Shown: in pieces, positions 21,901-32,180 of the stretch
Layout of the letters: each line of letters starts with the position of its first letter
Position numbering within the stretch: the first letter of the stretch is position 1
DNA from: Pachyseris speciosa
Taxonomy: Eukaryota > Cnidaria > Anthozoa > Scleractinia > Pachyseridae
Length of the DNA: 64,000 nucleotides
Reading direction: 5' to 3'
Assembly (NCBI GenBank): GCA_016490735.1
Contig: JAEMWC010000131.1
Location: 186,001 to 250,000, forward strand
The notes under the pieces: generated by a model
Databases searched by the model: none
What the model was told of the DNA's origin: nothing
The model's input: the letters and a program-made list of their open reading frames with translations, nothing else
Program-made: the position numbers and the translations under genes

Positions 21901-24779
21901 TCTACACCAACTTTGCAGGGAGACGCGAAACTCTCCAGTATCCGCTTAATGCCTGGGATCATACCATGCTGATTAGTGCGGCTACCAATGACGCGACAGC
22001 TCGCCACGGCTGTTTCGTCTGGATCTCAGATAATATGGCTGTGCGCATGCGTAAAGCACTAGCCACACCACGGAGTTGGTAAAGTGTGCCTCTTGCTGAC
22101 TGAAAACTGAAAAGTACCACACAACAGCTTCTTCCTTTACAGCCAAATTCGTTTTATCGCTCTTTGCGTTTTCGAACAAAGTGGGTTTTCTGTTCCGTCA
22201 ATCCTCTGAGTTGGGGTGGGGGTTTTGCAAAACACAATACAACGCGTACTGATTGTGCTATTTGCAAATCCCACCCCCAATCAGATGATTGGCGGAACAG
22301 AAAAACTCAAAATCCCTTCGAAGTTTGCAAACACGCAGCGCGAAACAACGAATTTGGCTGTATCTCCAAATGTATGTCAATAGAGAATTGGTAGTGGAAA
22401 CCACAGTCAGTAGACTGACCAATGAATTATTTTGAACAGATGACACATTTGCCCGGACAATCAAAATTTTCATGTCTTGTTTTATAGATTTTCAAAGATG
22501 GAAACTTGAGTCATTTCCTCGATGGAAGCGACGAAGAAAACTCAAGTTGGATGCGTTTTATTCGCTGTGCACGTCACGTAAAGGAACAGAACCTGTATGC
22601 CTTCCAGTACTGTGGAAATATCTTTTATCGAGCGTTCAAGGAAATCCCACCTGGGAGAGAGCTGTTGGTTTGGTATGATGACAAATATCCGCAGTTCTTA
22701 GGAATTCCTTTAGAAATGCAGGATTATGAATTCTTTAGAGAATCTGGTAAGTCGTTTAGATCTCGAAATATTCAATTATTTCATCAGTGATAATTAACTG
22801 AATCTATAGACTGATAGACATAAATGTTTGTGTTTGTTTTAAGAACTTTTTAGCGTCACTAGTCAGATTGTCATAAAAAAAATTCCCTGAAGAAAATTCT
22901 GGCACAGTTTTATTTAATGCTCCGCTTGTTTCCAATTTCTTTTTGCAGTAGCATCATCAAATTCTCGTGGACCTGGAAAAATCAGTTCAACGACCACACA
23001 GGCAAACTCTTCAGGTCAAGACCCTAAAAAATACAGGCATACGGAGTCACGAGAAAATCCTCATACGGGAAACTTCAGGGTCCCTTCAACTCGCGCTCTG
23101 CAACCTCGCCTTGTACGCCCGACGGGTAGTTTGGGTAAATCTTTTGCCCGAGAACAAACTGTTGCACCTGGTGTTAGAGGAGGACCTAGATTTACAGAGG
23201 CCTTTCGAGGAGAGATCCAAAGAACTGAGAAAAGTGTGGTTCCTATAAGTGCTAATGATGGAAAGTCACTCAAGGCCTATCTTCAAAGATCTCTGCCGAG
23301 TGATAGCAGTTTTCACCCATCACAAATAAGGAGTAAGGACTTGTCAAGAACTGAACAACAGTTTAGCACTGCAAGCTTGATTAGCAAAGGGTCAGAGTAT
23401 GTATCAAGCAAACCAGCAGGGGTACCAGAAAGGAAAGAATCTTCATCTATAAACAACAGAGACTTACTTCAGAGAAAAATTAGCACGCCGGAAGTGACGT
23501 CAACACAAATGCTTGATAGTGAGTACTCTGCACCATCCCTTATTAGGAGAAGACACTTCAACTTTAAGTTGTTTTAGATAGATGATCTCCAGTCACGGTA
23601 AATGACATTCTGCAACACACAACGATGTTCAGATTAGAACTCAGATAATGGCCTCCTGCGACAACAGGTCATCCTGTTTATCGTCATCATTATCATCGTC
23701 ATCTTCATGGTCATCATCATCGTCATCATCATCATCATCATCATCATCACTATCATCATCATCATCACCACCATCGTCAACTTCATCACCGTCACTTCTG
23801 TCGTCACTAACATCGCCATCACCCTCCCTGTCATCACCTACATCATCACCATCGTCATATCAATACGCAGAGATGTCAAACACAAAATGGTGTACTTTTG
23901 CAAAGTTCAATCATAACAACATAGAGATTTTCCTGCTCTGGCCCTGAGGTGCCGCTATCATTTTAACTTTTCTAGCTAACGCACAAGTTGGCTTCAGATA
24001 CAGAAGAAAAATGAAGATGAAACTCGTCAAATTAACAGGATTGTTGTAGCCTAATAAGATTCAATATAGCTAGACCAGAGTTTCTTGGTTGGGGAATTCA
24101 ACTTGACTTAGTATACGAAACAGATTTCTCTTCTTAGAACTCTGGAACACCTTGTGCTAGCGTAGTTAATGAGAACTTACGAGAGCTTAACATATTGGAT
24201 GAAATAACTAAAGACAAACACACCATCACTTTTCCAGATGACCCACAAACTTCTTCTCGCACAAGCGAAGGACGAGTCGTCAGATCTGGAAATACATCGG
24301 AGCGTCAGGAGCCGGAGTGTCCGATGCCCGCTCTTCATCCTCACCTACCCCAAGCACCACCCCTGCACAAAAACATTAACCAGATGTATTATGAACAAGT
24401 GAGAACTCAAACATCCGGGATATCGCTGGAGGAGTTCGGCATGTGGCGGTGCCGACAGTGCTTAAAGACATTTACTCAGCGGGTGTCGCTTCAGATGCAT
24501 GAGTGTACCCAGACCCCTGAGAGGCCATACCAGTGCGGTCAGTGCACACTGTCATTCTCAGCCCCGTCTGAATTAAGAAGTCACGTCGAATTACACACAA
24601 ATGATAAGTTGTACAAGTGTGGTTTTTGTTCGCGTACGTTTTCAGGGGCAACAACTTTAAACAATCATATACGTACTCATACGGGAGAGAAACCTTTTAT
24701 CTGTGAAAAATGTAACAAGACCTTTTCACAAGCCAGCCATTTAGCGAGACACCAGCGAGTTCAAGGGGAGTGTATGTAG
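18901..24779 (+). CDS. PRDM-like PR/SET and C2H2 zinc finger protein (gene B)
   Basis: Exons 18901-19063, 21622-21860 and 22488-22746 are firm (phases 1, 0, 1). The next exon starts at 22949 and probably ends at the donor A|GTGAGT after 23518. The finger exon runs to 24779; its start is unsure (24138, 24166 or 24184). With 24166 the frame closes at 614 residues. The N-terminal motif [12 protein letters not shown] is in exon 1, and SSSKKQK in exon 2 looks like a nuclear localisation signal. The PR domain (about 80-217) has [24 protein letters not shown] and [10 protein letters not shown]. Four fingers end the protein; finger 1 has H-x-C. The 190-residue Ser/Arg/Gln-rich exon at 22949 has no counterpart in A or D. 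If its donor is skipped, the frame stops at 23577 and makes a protein without fingers. Confidence 0.82.
19113..19371. mobile_element. Penelope-like terminal foldback with degenerate hammerhead cores
   Basis: The ends starting ATAAGTTTTAGAG are inverted. Each arm carries GCCGAAACATGTCTGC, once per strand. The right arm has a perfect 6-bp stem (GGCAGA/TCTGCC) just before GAAACATGTC, the layout of hammerhead stem II and core reported in Penelope-like elements. The CUGANGA half of the core is mutated. It lies in gene B intron 1. Confidence 0.6.
22186..22305. repeat. Foldback MITE in gene B intron 2
   Basis: TTTTCTGTTCCGTCAATC and its near complement are inverted, with TTGGGGTGGG and CCCACCCCCAA pairing further in. 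Confidence 0.75.
23685..23865. repeat. (TCA)n microsatellite
   Basis: Imperfect TCA/TCG/ACC trinucleotide repeat of about 180 bp between the penultimate coding exon and the finger exon of gene B. Its Ser-only and Met-only translations are not genes. Confidence 0.9.
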
Positions 24780-27700
24780 CACCAATACAGTGGGGGACAA
24801 CTTTGTAGATACTGCTTCGTTCCCATTCGTTCGCGATCGCTTGATCTGGCGAATTTAAGGGCGCTTTCCATTTCCCAGAACTGGTTGACTAGAATGATCA
24901 GTTTACAAACGAGGCGCACTAATTTGGTACTCCAAATTTCTCAGTTCCAAATGGCACATTAAGTTTGTGTTATATGCAAGTTTGCGGACTTTGCTGAGCC
25001 AGCCCTTCAAAATAGTGCATTCTATACTAACCGACAATTCTGGCCGTCCATTTAATTCTGACAAATGGAGAGTGTACAAAGTAAATAATAGTACGTAAAG
25101 GTACCTTTTTAGTACGATTCGGTGAGTTTGGTTCAGCCATGGTTTACATTTGCGGATACATTTTAGAACTAACAATTTCATAACTGTTGGCGGCATTTTC
25201 GAGCACCGACAAGTTTAGCTTTTGCCGGAACGTTTTCACACATTTTACGCCCCGAAAACTATCGCTTCATCTTCAATTGCGAGTTTGTTACTCGATCTAT
25301 TAAAACCTCTTTTTAATTTACCATAAAGTACAGTGATCTGGCTCTTACAAGGTCTCTTACAAGGTCTCACCTGATTGGAGACCACCCTTCAGGTAAGACA
25401 AAAGATCAAACAACACAAACAATGGACGCTAGCCCTAAAACAATAGGGCTGCGACACTATGGAGCTGCGTTTTCCATTTACCAAAACGTTCCGGAAATTC
25501 AGTTGGGAAACTGATGTCCATCGGGTGAAGAACGCGTTCAATTTGACTCCATTTCACTCCAGCTCACGTTGTGATCAGCATTCTAATATCTGAATCCTCC
25601 CACTCTTTCGACACTTTTACTCAGCTTGAGTTATCTGAGTTTTCAGAGCTTACAAATTAATGAAAGGGCAAGACCGCACTTGTTTTAGTTTATAAGGATG
25701 CAAAATGTTACGCGGGAAACGGTCACGGAACACTAAGCGAATAAACACTACTTACCACTGACATACATGGCACAGTTGGGTTAATATATGGTCATGGCAC
25801 TCGGAGCGTTCGCGTAAACTATTCGCGGTGACCGAAGAAGGAGCCACCATTTTTCTTTACCGGCCGTCAAAGGCTGGAACTTGTCAGACCCTTTGATGTC
25901 GTAGGTAATCAAGAAAGTACAGTAAGCAAGGTTTGTGATTGGCTTATTCTGTATCTGGGTACGGTAATTGAGGAAAGCGGGCACAATGGGAAAGATGTAC
26001 CAACCTAGCGCTCGTTCCCAGTACCACCCGCACGCCACTCGTGTTCGGCTCTCTGTCGCGCTCTCTTTACTGAGTGACCCTGGAAAAGCCTGCGGAGGAG
26101 GCAGGACGAGATAAATTTTTATTATTTAAGTTTCTCAGAATGAATTTCATCAGGCGGCGTTTTCGTTTTTGAGGTAGAAAGCTTAGAAAGAAGCGTTAAC
26201 TTTCTTAGAAAATGAATCGAAAGAGTTGAGTTTTCTTAAGAGGTTTTTCATGTCTCTCCTATCACAAAACACATTCCTCCCTCTGCAGAAAAGTTGACAT
26301 CGCTATCACTGACTCGATTATTGCAAGCAAGCATTCTATCAATCACCTTCTCCTCCAATGGGTGATCAATAACAAACTATATTTTTTCGTATAAATGATT
26401 TGCATGCTCATTGACAATACATGAAATGTTTTTCGGCCATGGCAACACACGAGCAAGTTTTTCATGACAAGTTTTTATTGTGACAATCGTCACGCTCCCT
26501 TGTATTTAAGGGTGAACAAATTGTCCACGAGAAGCTTCAAACAATCATTTATTCAATTAACACGTTGCGTTTAGGAGCTAAAAACGCGTTCACAATACGA
26601 ACGTGCATAAGCTTAATCTATTTATTCATTATTATAAGCCTGTTCCAGACGTTTAGGCTAACTGACATCATCTTAGGTCGTACATAGAAACAAGGGAAAC
26701 TGACGAAATAGAGAAAACGATAACAAACTATTGTGAAAACGGGATGGCCAGAGCACTACGATCACAAAACTCGACCAGGCTCGTTTGAAATCTGTAAAAT
26801 TTTAAGACTCCCTTAATAGGGTTCGATCACTCAATTAAAGGTTGTATGATCTAGCCAATAATTATAGATGATAGATAATAAAATAGATCATAAAAGTGCA
26901 GTAAACAGTTCGATTATTTGCAGTAGAATAAAACGCATGTATGAAAGTAAATCAAGGAAGCCACGCGTGCTTCTGACTGCTCACAGATATGTCTTTTGTT
27001 CGTCAAGCTGCAGTAGCATCTGTTTTTCTTCATGCAGTTAGATTCAATCCGTTCATATTCGGTTGTACAGTTGAGATTTCATCGCTTTACTTGTAGTCTT
27101 TGCATAGTAACGCGAGTTGTAAGAATCTCGGAAATGGCGCTACTATTTCAAAGTACTTTTTAAGCTGCCACGCAAAAATAACGTAGGCGGTTTTTTATTT
27201 CTCCCTTGCCAAGATACAAAATGGATCAGGCGCATTATGAGCGTTCTGAATAACCACTGCCCGCCGCACTGGAGCCATCTGTCCATACTTATCCCTAGGT
27301 AAAACTTTGTTTTCCCTCCGCACATGCGCGACTTGATACTCTTCGGAACTGAAAAAATTTGGAACGCGATACTGCGCATGCCTAGTGGAAGGTGCAAAAA
27401 CCGCTGAACTGAAACCTTTTGCGTTTGTTGGATTGCTGAAAATTCGTGGTTCTTCGTGGTTTCTCCAGTCAGTGCTATGTTTGGTAGAGATAACCCGAGT
27501 CAGTCCACTAGAATGGACCGGGCAATCTGCGAAAGAAGAAAGGAAAAATGTTAAGCTAGTATCTCTTAGAATATCAATGCAAACAGTAGGACTTCACAGG
27601 AATGGCCTTCTAATTAACTTTACGCAAATGGTTTCCTCTACAGGATCCGATGTGGAAACTACCTTTTTTCAGCTTTTTAAACAGAATTACACGTATACTT

Positions 27701-27849
27701 CTAAGCTCAAATGGTTTCATTAAAATCAGGGTCCCAATTGAGAATTTCATCAAAAAAACTTAAACGTTATACCCACCTGCAGTACAGCATAATAAATTAA
27801 CGGTAACCTAAGGAACGTTCCGTACATTTTGCGTCTTCTTCCACAGAAT
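24780..27849. other. Between genes B and C, no gene recognised
   Basis: I looked here for the missing zinc finger exon of gene C on the minus strand and found no C-x2-C...H-x3-H series or TGEKP linker. CATGCGC and GCGCATGC flank a small inverted segment at about 27320-27385. Confidence 0.45.
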
Positions 27850-28070
27850 CAATCTCGTACCCAGAGTCCTCAGGCTCTTTGGCCGGCGGTTAGTCGCCAA
27901 GAGAGACTCTGGGATAATGGAAATAAGTCAATTTTTTTGATTGGCTGGTCCGTAACGGCTTCCATTGTTTTACCCCAGTTTTTCTGGGAAAACGGCTGTC
28001 CATTATCCCAGAGTTTCTCCGGGCGTCCACCCGCTGACCAAACAGCTCGAGGACTCTGGGTACGAGATTG
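27850..28070. mobile_element. Second copy of the 221-bp CAATCTCGTACCCAG MITE
   Basis: Same length and ends as the copy at 7142-7362 but inverted. It is flanked by CCACAGAAT and CCACTTAAT, a 9-bp target duplication with two mismatches, so this copy is probably older. Confidence 0.88.
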
Positions 28071-28178
28071 CCACTTAATCAAAAGGTAGCACCAGATTGT
28101 TTGACATTAATTTGGTTGAGCACAACAGGGCAAAAGGGCTTTGTGTAACTTTCAACGCAATGCTGGTAGAAAATTGCG

Positions 28179-28451
28179 GTGCAAGTTGCAAACACATGTA
28201 CATTCTGCAACTTATCCCGCAGGGTAGAAAACAAGTCTTCTGTTAATTCCCGAAACTCACAATTTAAAATAATGAAAGATGTTATCCACCGTGGTGTGAA
28301 ATGCCGGCAATGCAATGTTTCGTCTCTTGATAAGTTACAACAAAGGGGAAGATTTTACATGCAGCTTTACCGCTGCCGCGCAAACTGCTTTACAACGGAA
28401 TTGCCAGCCGCGAGAATAATTGCTTCCTGTAAAAAGCGCTGGCCGGTATAG
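28179..28451 (+). other. Cys-rich open frame, possibly a degenerate transposase zinc ribbon
   Basis: A plus-strand frame contains three C-x2/3-C pairs (CTFC, CRQC, CRANC) in 90 residues, with YRCRANC after a basic stretch. The spacing is loosely like the N-terminal zinc ribbon of IS1595/Merlin-type transposases. The match is by eye and weak. Confidence 0.15.
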
Positions 28452-28649
28452 ACTGCAAAACAGTCGGTTTATATTTTCGTTTTCTGAATTTTTAACGTCT
28501 CTCCCCAGTATGACTCTACGTTTTCAGTCTCACCCCCAGACCTTTCACTTGACGAGACCTCGCATTCGACCAACGCAAAAATACGGCTGTTTGGCAGTCT
28601 ATGGCCAGTATTGGATTGCCTGCATGGGAACGCGTCTCTTGCTACTAAC

Positions 28650-31193
28650 TTTCATTCTGATCCATCTGCTTGCCAATATCCGTGATATTCAGTGGTATTC
28701 CCATGTATTGTGGATAGGTATCCTCATACCACACCAGCAGCTCCTCCCCAGCGGGTATGGTAGCAAATGCTCTGTAGTAAATCTCCTTATTGTATTGAAA
28801 AGCGAAGAGATTCTGCTCTCCTCTGTGGCGGGCACAGCAAATGAAACGCATCCAGCTGGAGGTGTTCTCGTCACTGCCATCAATATAATGCAACAATTTA
28901 CCGTTTTCGTAAACCTGAGGGGTTAAAACAAGAATCGGTAAAATAGCGTTGTTGAAGTCACGAATAACTGTTCGTGATTATATCTGTTCTGTCGTAAAAC
29001 TCATTGAATTTGGTCGAAAAACTGCGCCGGCACATTTGTTCAAAATTAACCGTTCTGCGTCTCCTATTTGCGAGTGTGGGCGTGACTCTGAATCGGTGAA
29101 ACACTTCTTTTTGTTCTGCCCAAGGTATGCCGCTCAACGTAATGTCCTCCTTACCTCTGCTGCTAATATTCTCGGTGAAACATGGTCATCGAGCAACGAA
29201 GCTAGGAAACTTATTTTTTTTGTATGGCGTTTAATCAGTAAATTAAGATATTAACTGTGCTTTTTTTTGAGAAGTCCAAAGTTTTAAAATTAATACTAAT
29301 CACTTTTCGATGGCCACTGTTTGATTACTAAATTAATACATCAGTCCCTAGCTATGCAAATTTCTCTGTTTTACTTTTGTGTTTTGTTTGTGTGTGTGTT
29401 TTCGTGTGTGAGCCCGATTGTTGAATTTAAATTTGTATTATTGTAATCCCCCATGATAAGCCTTGGTAATTTGGGGGCAAATTGAAAAGTTGACAGTGAC
29501 AGTGAAAAAATGCTAGTCACGTCACGTTGCATACCAACTAAACGCAAGGATGAAGGAGATATAGACCTTTTTCATAATGGCGGACGATTTTAATTATTCT
29601 TTTGTATATATGTTAATTAGCCCTACTAACCTCACTTTAATGAAAAAATTCTATTGAATTTTGCACATGCTGACGAGGCTAGTAGGGCTCATTATCATAA
29701 GAATAAAAGAATAATTTGTCGGGCGCCATTATGAAAAGGGTCTATTTCGCTCGAGATGCAAATTAAAGAGAAAAAAGTAGCAAAATAAGAATCCATTGAA
29801 ACAAATACTTAGAAATACTATGTAAGCTTGCTACACGTCACTTCCTCTGCATCTGCGCAAGTATGGCTCAGTTGAGTTCCCTACCTCCCACATGTATGAC
29901 GTATCCCTTGCAGCAGTGACGTCACCAGGCATCACAATTGTTCCTTGATATGGGCCCATCCAGGTCCCTTCTGGAATAACCTGTTTTGTGCGTACGCCAT
30001 ATTTAAAACTGCAGGTAACTGAAGGACAAAGGTCGAGCTCATCTGGACACGATTTCATGGCATTACTGAGCCTCTTGTCCTTCTTTTCAGCGGTGTTTAA
30101 AAGTACTGCTCCTACCGAAGGAAAATGCATTTGAAATTCGTTTAAAGCGGTGAATGTAGCTCGTCACTTAATGAAGTTTTGACAAAGTTTTGAACGCGTT
30201 TTGTTTCTTTCCGGCTGTTTAATCAATCAATTCAAATGCAGTGAAGAATCCAGACAGAGAGTATGAAAAGTGCTCGGAGACTTGTCAAACATTGAACTGA
30301 AGACACTGTTCATCACAGTCAGATTCCTCACATTAAAACTCAGAGTTTCTGCTTTGATTACCTTAGTGATATTGATCTCAATTCAACGTCAGATCAAGGG
30401 TGTGGGAACTGCATTGGTTACAATTAAGTAACATTAATTATGCAACACGGAATTAAATCACTGAAATAAATTAAATTACCTTTATTTACCCTCGTCAGTA
30501 TTTATAGCACACAAAGGCCAGTGGGGCCGAGAAAATGCATGAAACAAATAATTCAAATAAACATAACAGGTTAAGAATCCCAACTGGCAGAAGGCAGACC
30601 AGTTGGCTATTTACAAGCGTGGCCGAGCTCAGAGCGTAACCTAGGACTTCCGCATTACATGAAGTCCAGCGGCGCCCTAACCGCTCTGCCATCTTGCTTT
30701 GCGTAGATCATTTAGTATCAGTAGTATGACTTCCATTTTGGGGGGTCAAGGGATTCACAGTGGGCGAAAGGACTGAGCTCGACCCGCGGTCGTACTAGGG
30801 AATGAGAGTAGCGCAAGAGTATATCCAGTACAAAAACGGCCCTTCCTATACAAAGAGTGAATATCTGCATGCCATTCTCTTTATTCTTATTCCAGAATAT
30901 GGCCAATTAAACTCGACATAAAGGCGAGTTTGTACGCTCTATTATCATGTTCTCCATGGGGTAATATTGCATTTATATCTTTGTAAATGTCATCTATCGT
31001 TACTACCTCTCCGCACAGCACCATCGCCTCTTTTTTCTGGTGTTCGCAGGTCTTGTGATTCGCTACGTTGGTACAAACATTTGAACAAGTTGTCGTAGGT
31101 GAATGAGAATGGTACTGAACTCGTAGGGCTCTTTTGTGAAGGCACCGGTGGTTTGGTGGGGAATTGTTTGAAGAGAGGGCTCGTGTTTGCCAT
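28650..31193 (-). CDS. PRDM-like PR domain gene without a finger exon (gene C, partial)
   Basis: Three exons are read: 31007-31193, 29885-30111 and 28650-28914. Phases are 1, 0 and 1, exactly as in A, B and D. They encode 226 residues plus one base. Exon 1 carries SFTYDNLFKCLY, close to gene D. The PR domain is the most diverged of the four: the conserved S-S-I-P-G is lost and the GTW-I-GPYEG element reads GTWMGPYQG. SSWMRFICCAR and [11 protein letters not shown] are kept. The exon 3 donor is A|GTTAGT, weaker than the GTAAGT types of its relatives but in the expected phase. No zinc finger exon was found down to 24780. The gene may be ZF-less, continue in an unrecognised exon, or be decaying. 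There is no frameshift or stop inside the three exons. Confidence 0.72.
28940..29505 (+). mobile_element. Truncated LINE 3' end
   Basis: A 100-residue frame (to 29254) ends in CECGRDSESVKHFFLFCPRY, the C-x-C...H-x4-C motif found at the C terminus of many non-LTR retrotransposon reverse transcriptases. A 3' tail with TAATCCCCCATGATAAGCC follows. The rest of the element is missing. It lies in gene C intron 2, opposite to the gene. Confidence 0.7.
29561..29745. repeat. Foldback MITE in gene C intron 2
   Basis: ATAGACCTTTTTCATAATGG and its near complement are inverted, followed inward by paired AATTATTCTTTT and TAGCCCTACTA blocks. About 185 bp in all. Confidence 0.8.
30481..30705 (-). repeat. 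SINE with Leu/Ser-type tRNA head
   Basis: On the minus strand, GATGGCAGAGCGGTTAGGGC resembles the D-arm region of a class II tRNA. A body with CCAACTGGTCTGCC follows. The same body and head recur at 37408-37575 in the same orientation. Confidence 0.6.
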
Positions 31194-31394
31194 GGTCCCA
31201 CTTGAAGATCGTCTGTTAAAACAGTAGTCAGAAAAAGACAGTAATTATCAAAATTTGCGTTGATATAAACATTCTTTTTTTGTTTGTTTGTTTGTTTGTC
31301 CATTCTTGAGTAATAAGTGGTAAGTTTAATCACATTTATCAGCAAAACGGAAAAATAATAAATTAGAGATAGAGATAGTAAAAATGAAGTATAG

Positions 31395-31620
31395 CGGTAT
31401 AAAAGCGATAATAGTAGTCATAGCAGTAACAGTGGCAGTAGCACTAACAGTAGTAATGTACGTAACAGTAGCCGTAGCGGTAGCAGTAGCAGTAGATAGC
31501 AGTAGCAATAGCAGCAATAGTCTTAGCACTAGCAGTAGCAGCTAGATAGCACTGGCAGTGATAGTGCGTGGCACTGGCAGCAGTAGCAGGATAGTGGTAG
31601 CAGCAGCAGTGGCAGTGGTT
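31395..31620. repeat. (GTAGCA)n-type imperfect microsatellite
   Basis: Runs of GTAGCAGTAGCAGTA with many interruptions. It lies about 200 bp upstream of gene C exon 1. Confidence 0.85.
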
Positions 31621-31845
31621 GTGATCTCTTATAATTAATTTTGACGGCTAACAACACATTTGAGTGTGAAGCGGTGTGAATTGGGCTTTTGTTTTTCCTT
31701 GTGTTATCTTTCTTTCTTTCTTTCAGTTTGTGTTTCGAATATTTATGGTAAAGCTACAGTCAGAGAGTAGAAAGATCATTCGGGATTCTTCTTTGTTCTT
31801 GATAACGAAGCTAATCATGATAAATCAACACATGCTAATACTGTA

Positions 31846-32180
31846 TAATGGTTTGAAAAAATAAAACAACACTTTTAAGTTTAAAACAGGCCTCTCACAT
31901 TTAATATGCATCTTAAATGGGAGAGGCCTGTTTTAAACCAACAGTTACAACATGTTGGTTTAACCCTTTCTATTTAGTAAGTTTTGTAGTCTGATACCTC
32001 ATGTTTTATACTTGTTTTCATTATTATTCAAATAATGATAGTTAATCCTTGTAATATGAAACTCTGTATACAGTTAAAATTGAAATTGTAACGAACATTT
32101 GCAACTGAAGATGGCATAAGTATGTCGAAACATGTCTTGTTTTAAACTTAAAAGTGTTGTTTTATTTTTTCAAACCATTA
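31846..32180. mobile_element. Penelope-like terminal foldback with hammerhead core
   Basis: TAATGGTTTGAAAAAATAAA and its complement are the ends. The left half has a nested hairpin (GTTTAAAACAGGCCTCTC and complement). The right half reads CTGAAGA (32105), a stem (GGCAT/ATGTC), then GAAACATGTC (32127-32136). This fits the hammerhead pattern CUGANGA, stem II, GAAA, short palindromic stem III and a UC cleavage site. Confidence 0.65.

Noticed and set aside
23634..23947. Ser-rich and Met-rich open frames
   Set aside because: They are translations of a TCA microsatellite in different frames.
27829..28089. 86- and 70-residue overlapping frames
   Set aside because: Both lie within the 221-bp MITE and read its inverted arms.
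28251..28451. Remnant of the missing gene C zinc finger exon
   Set aside because: The Cys pairs are on the plus strand, opposite to gene C, and the His residues of C2H2 fingers are absent.
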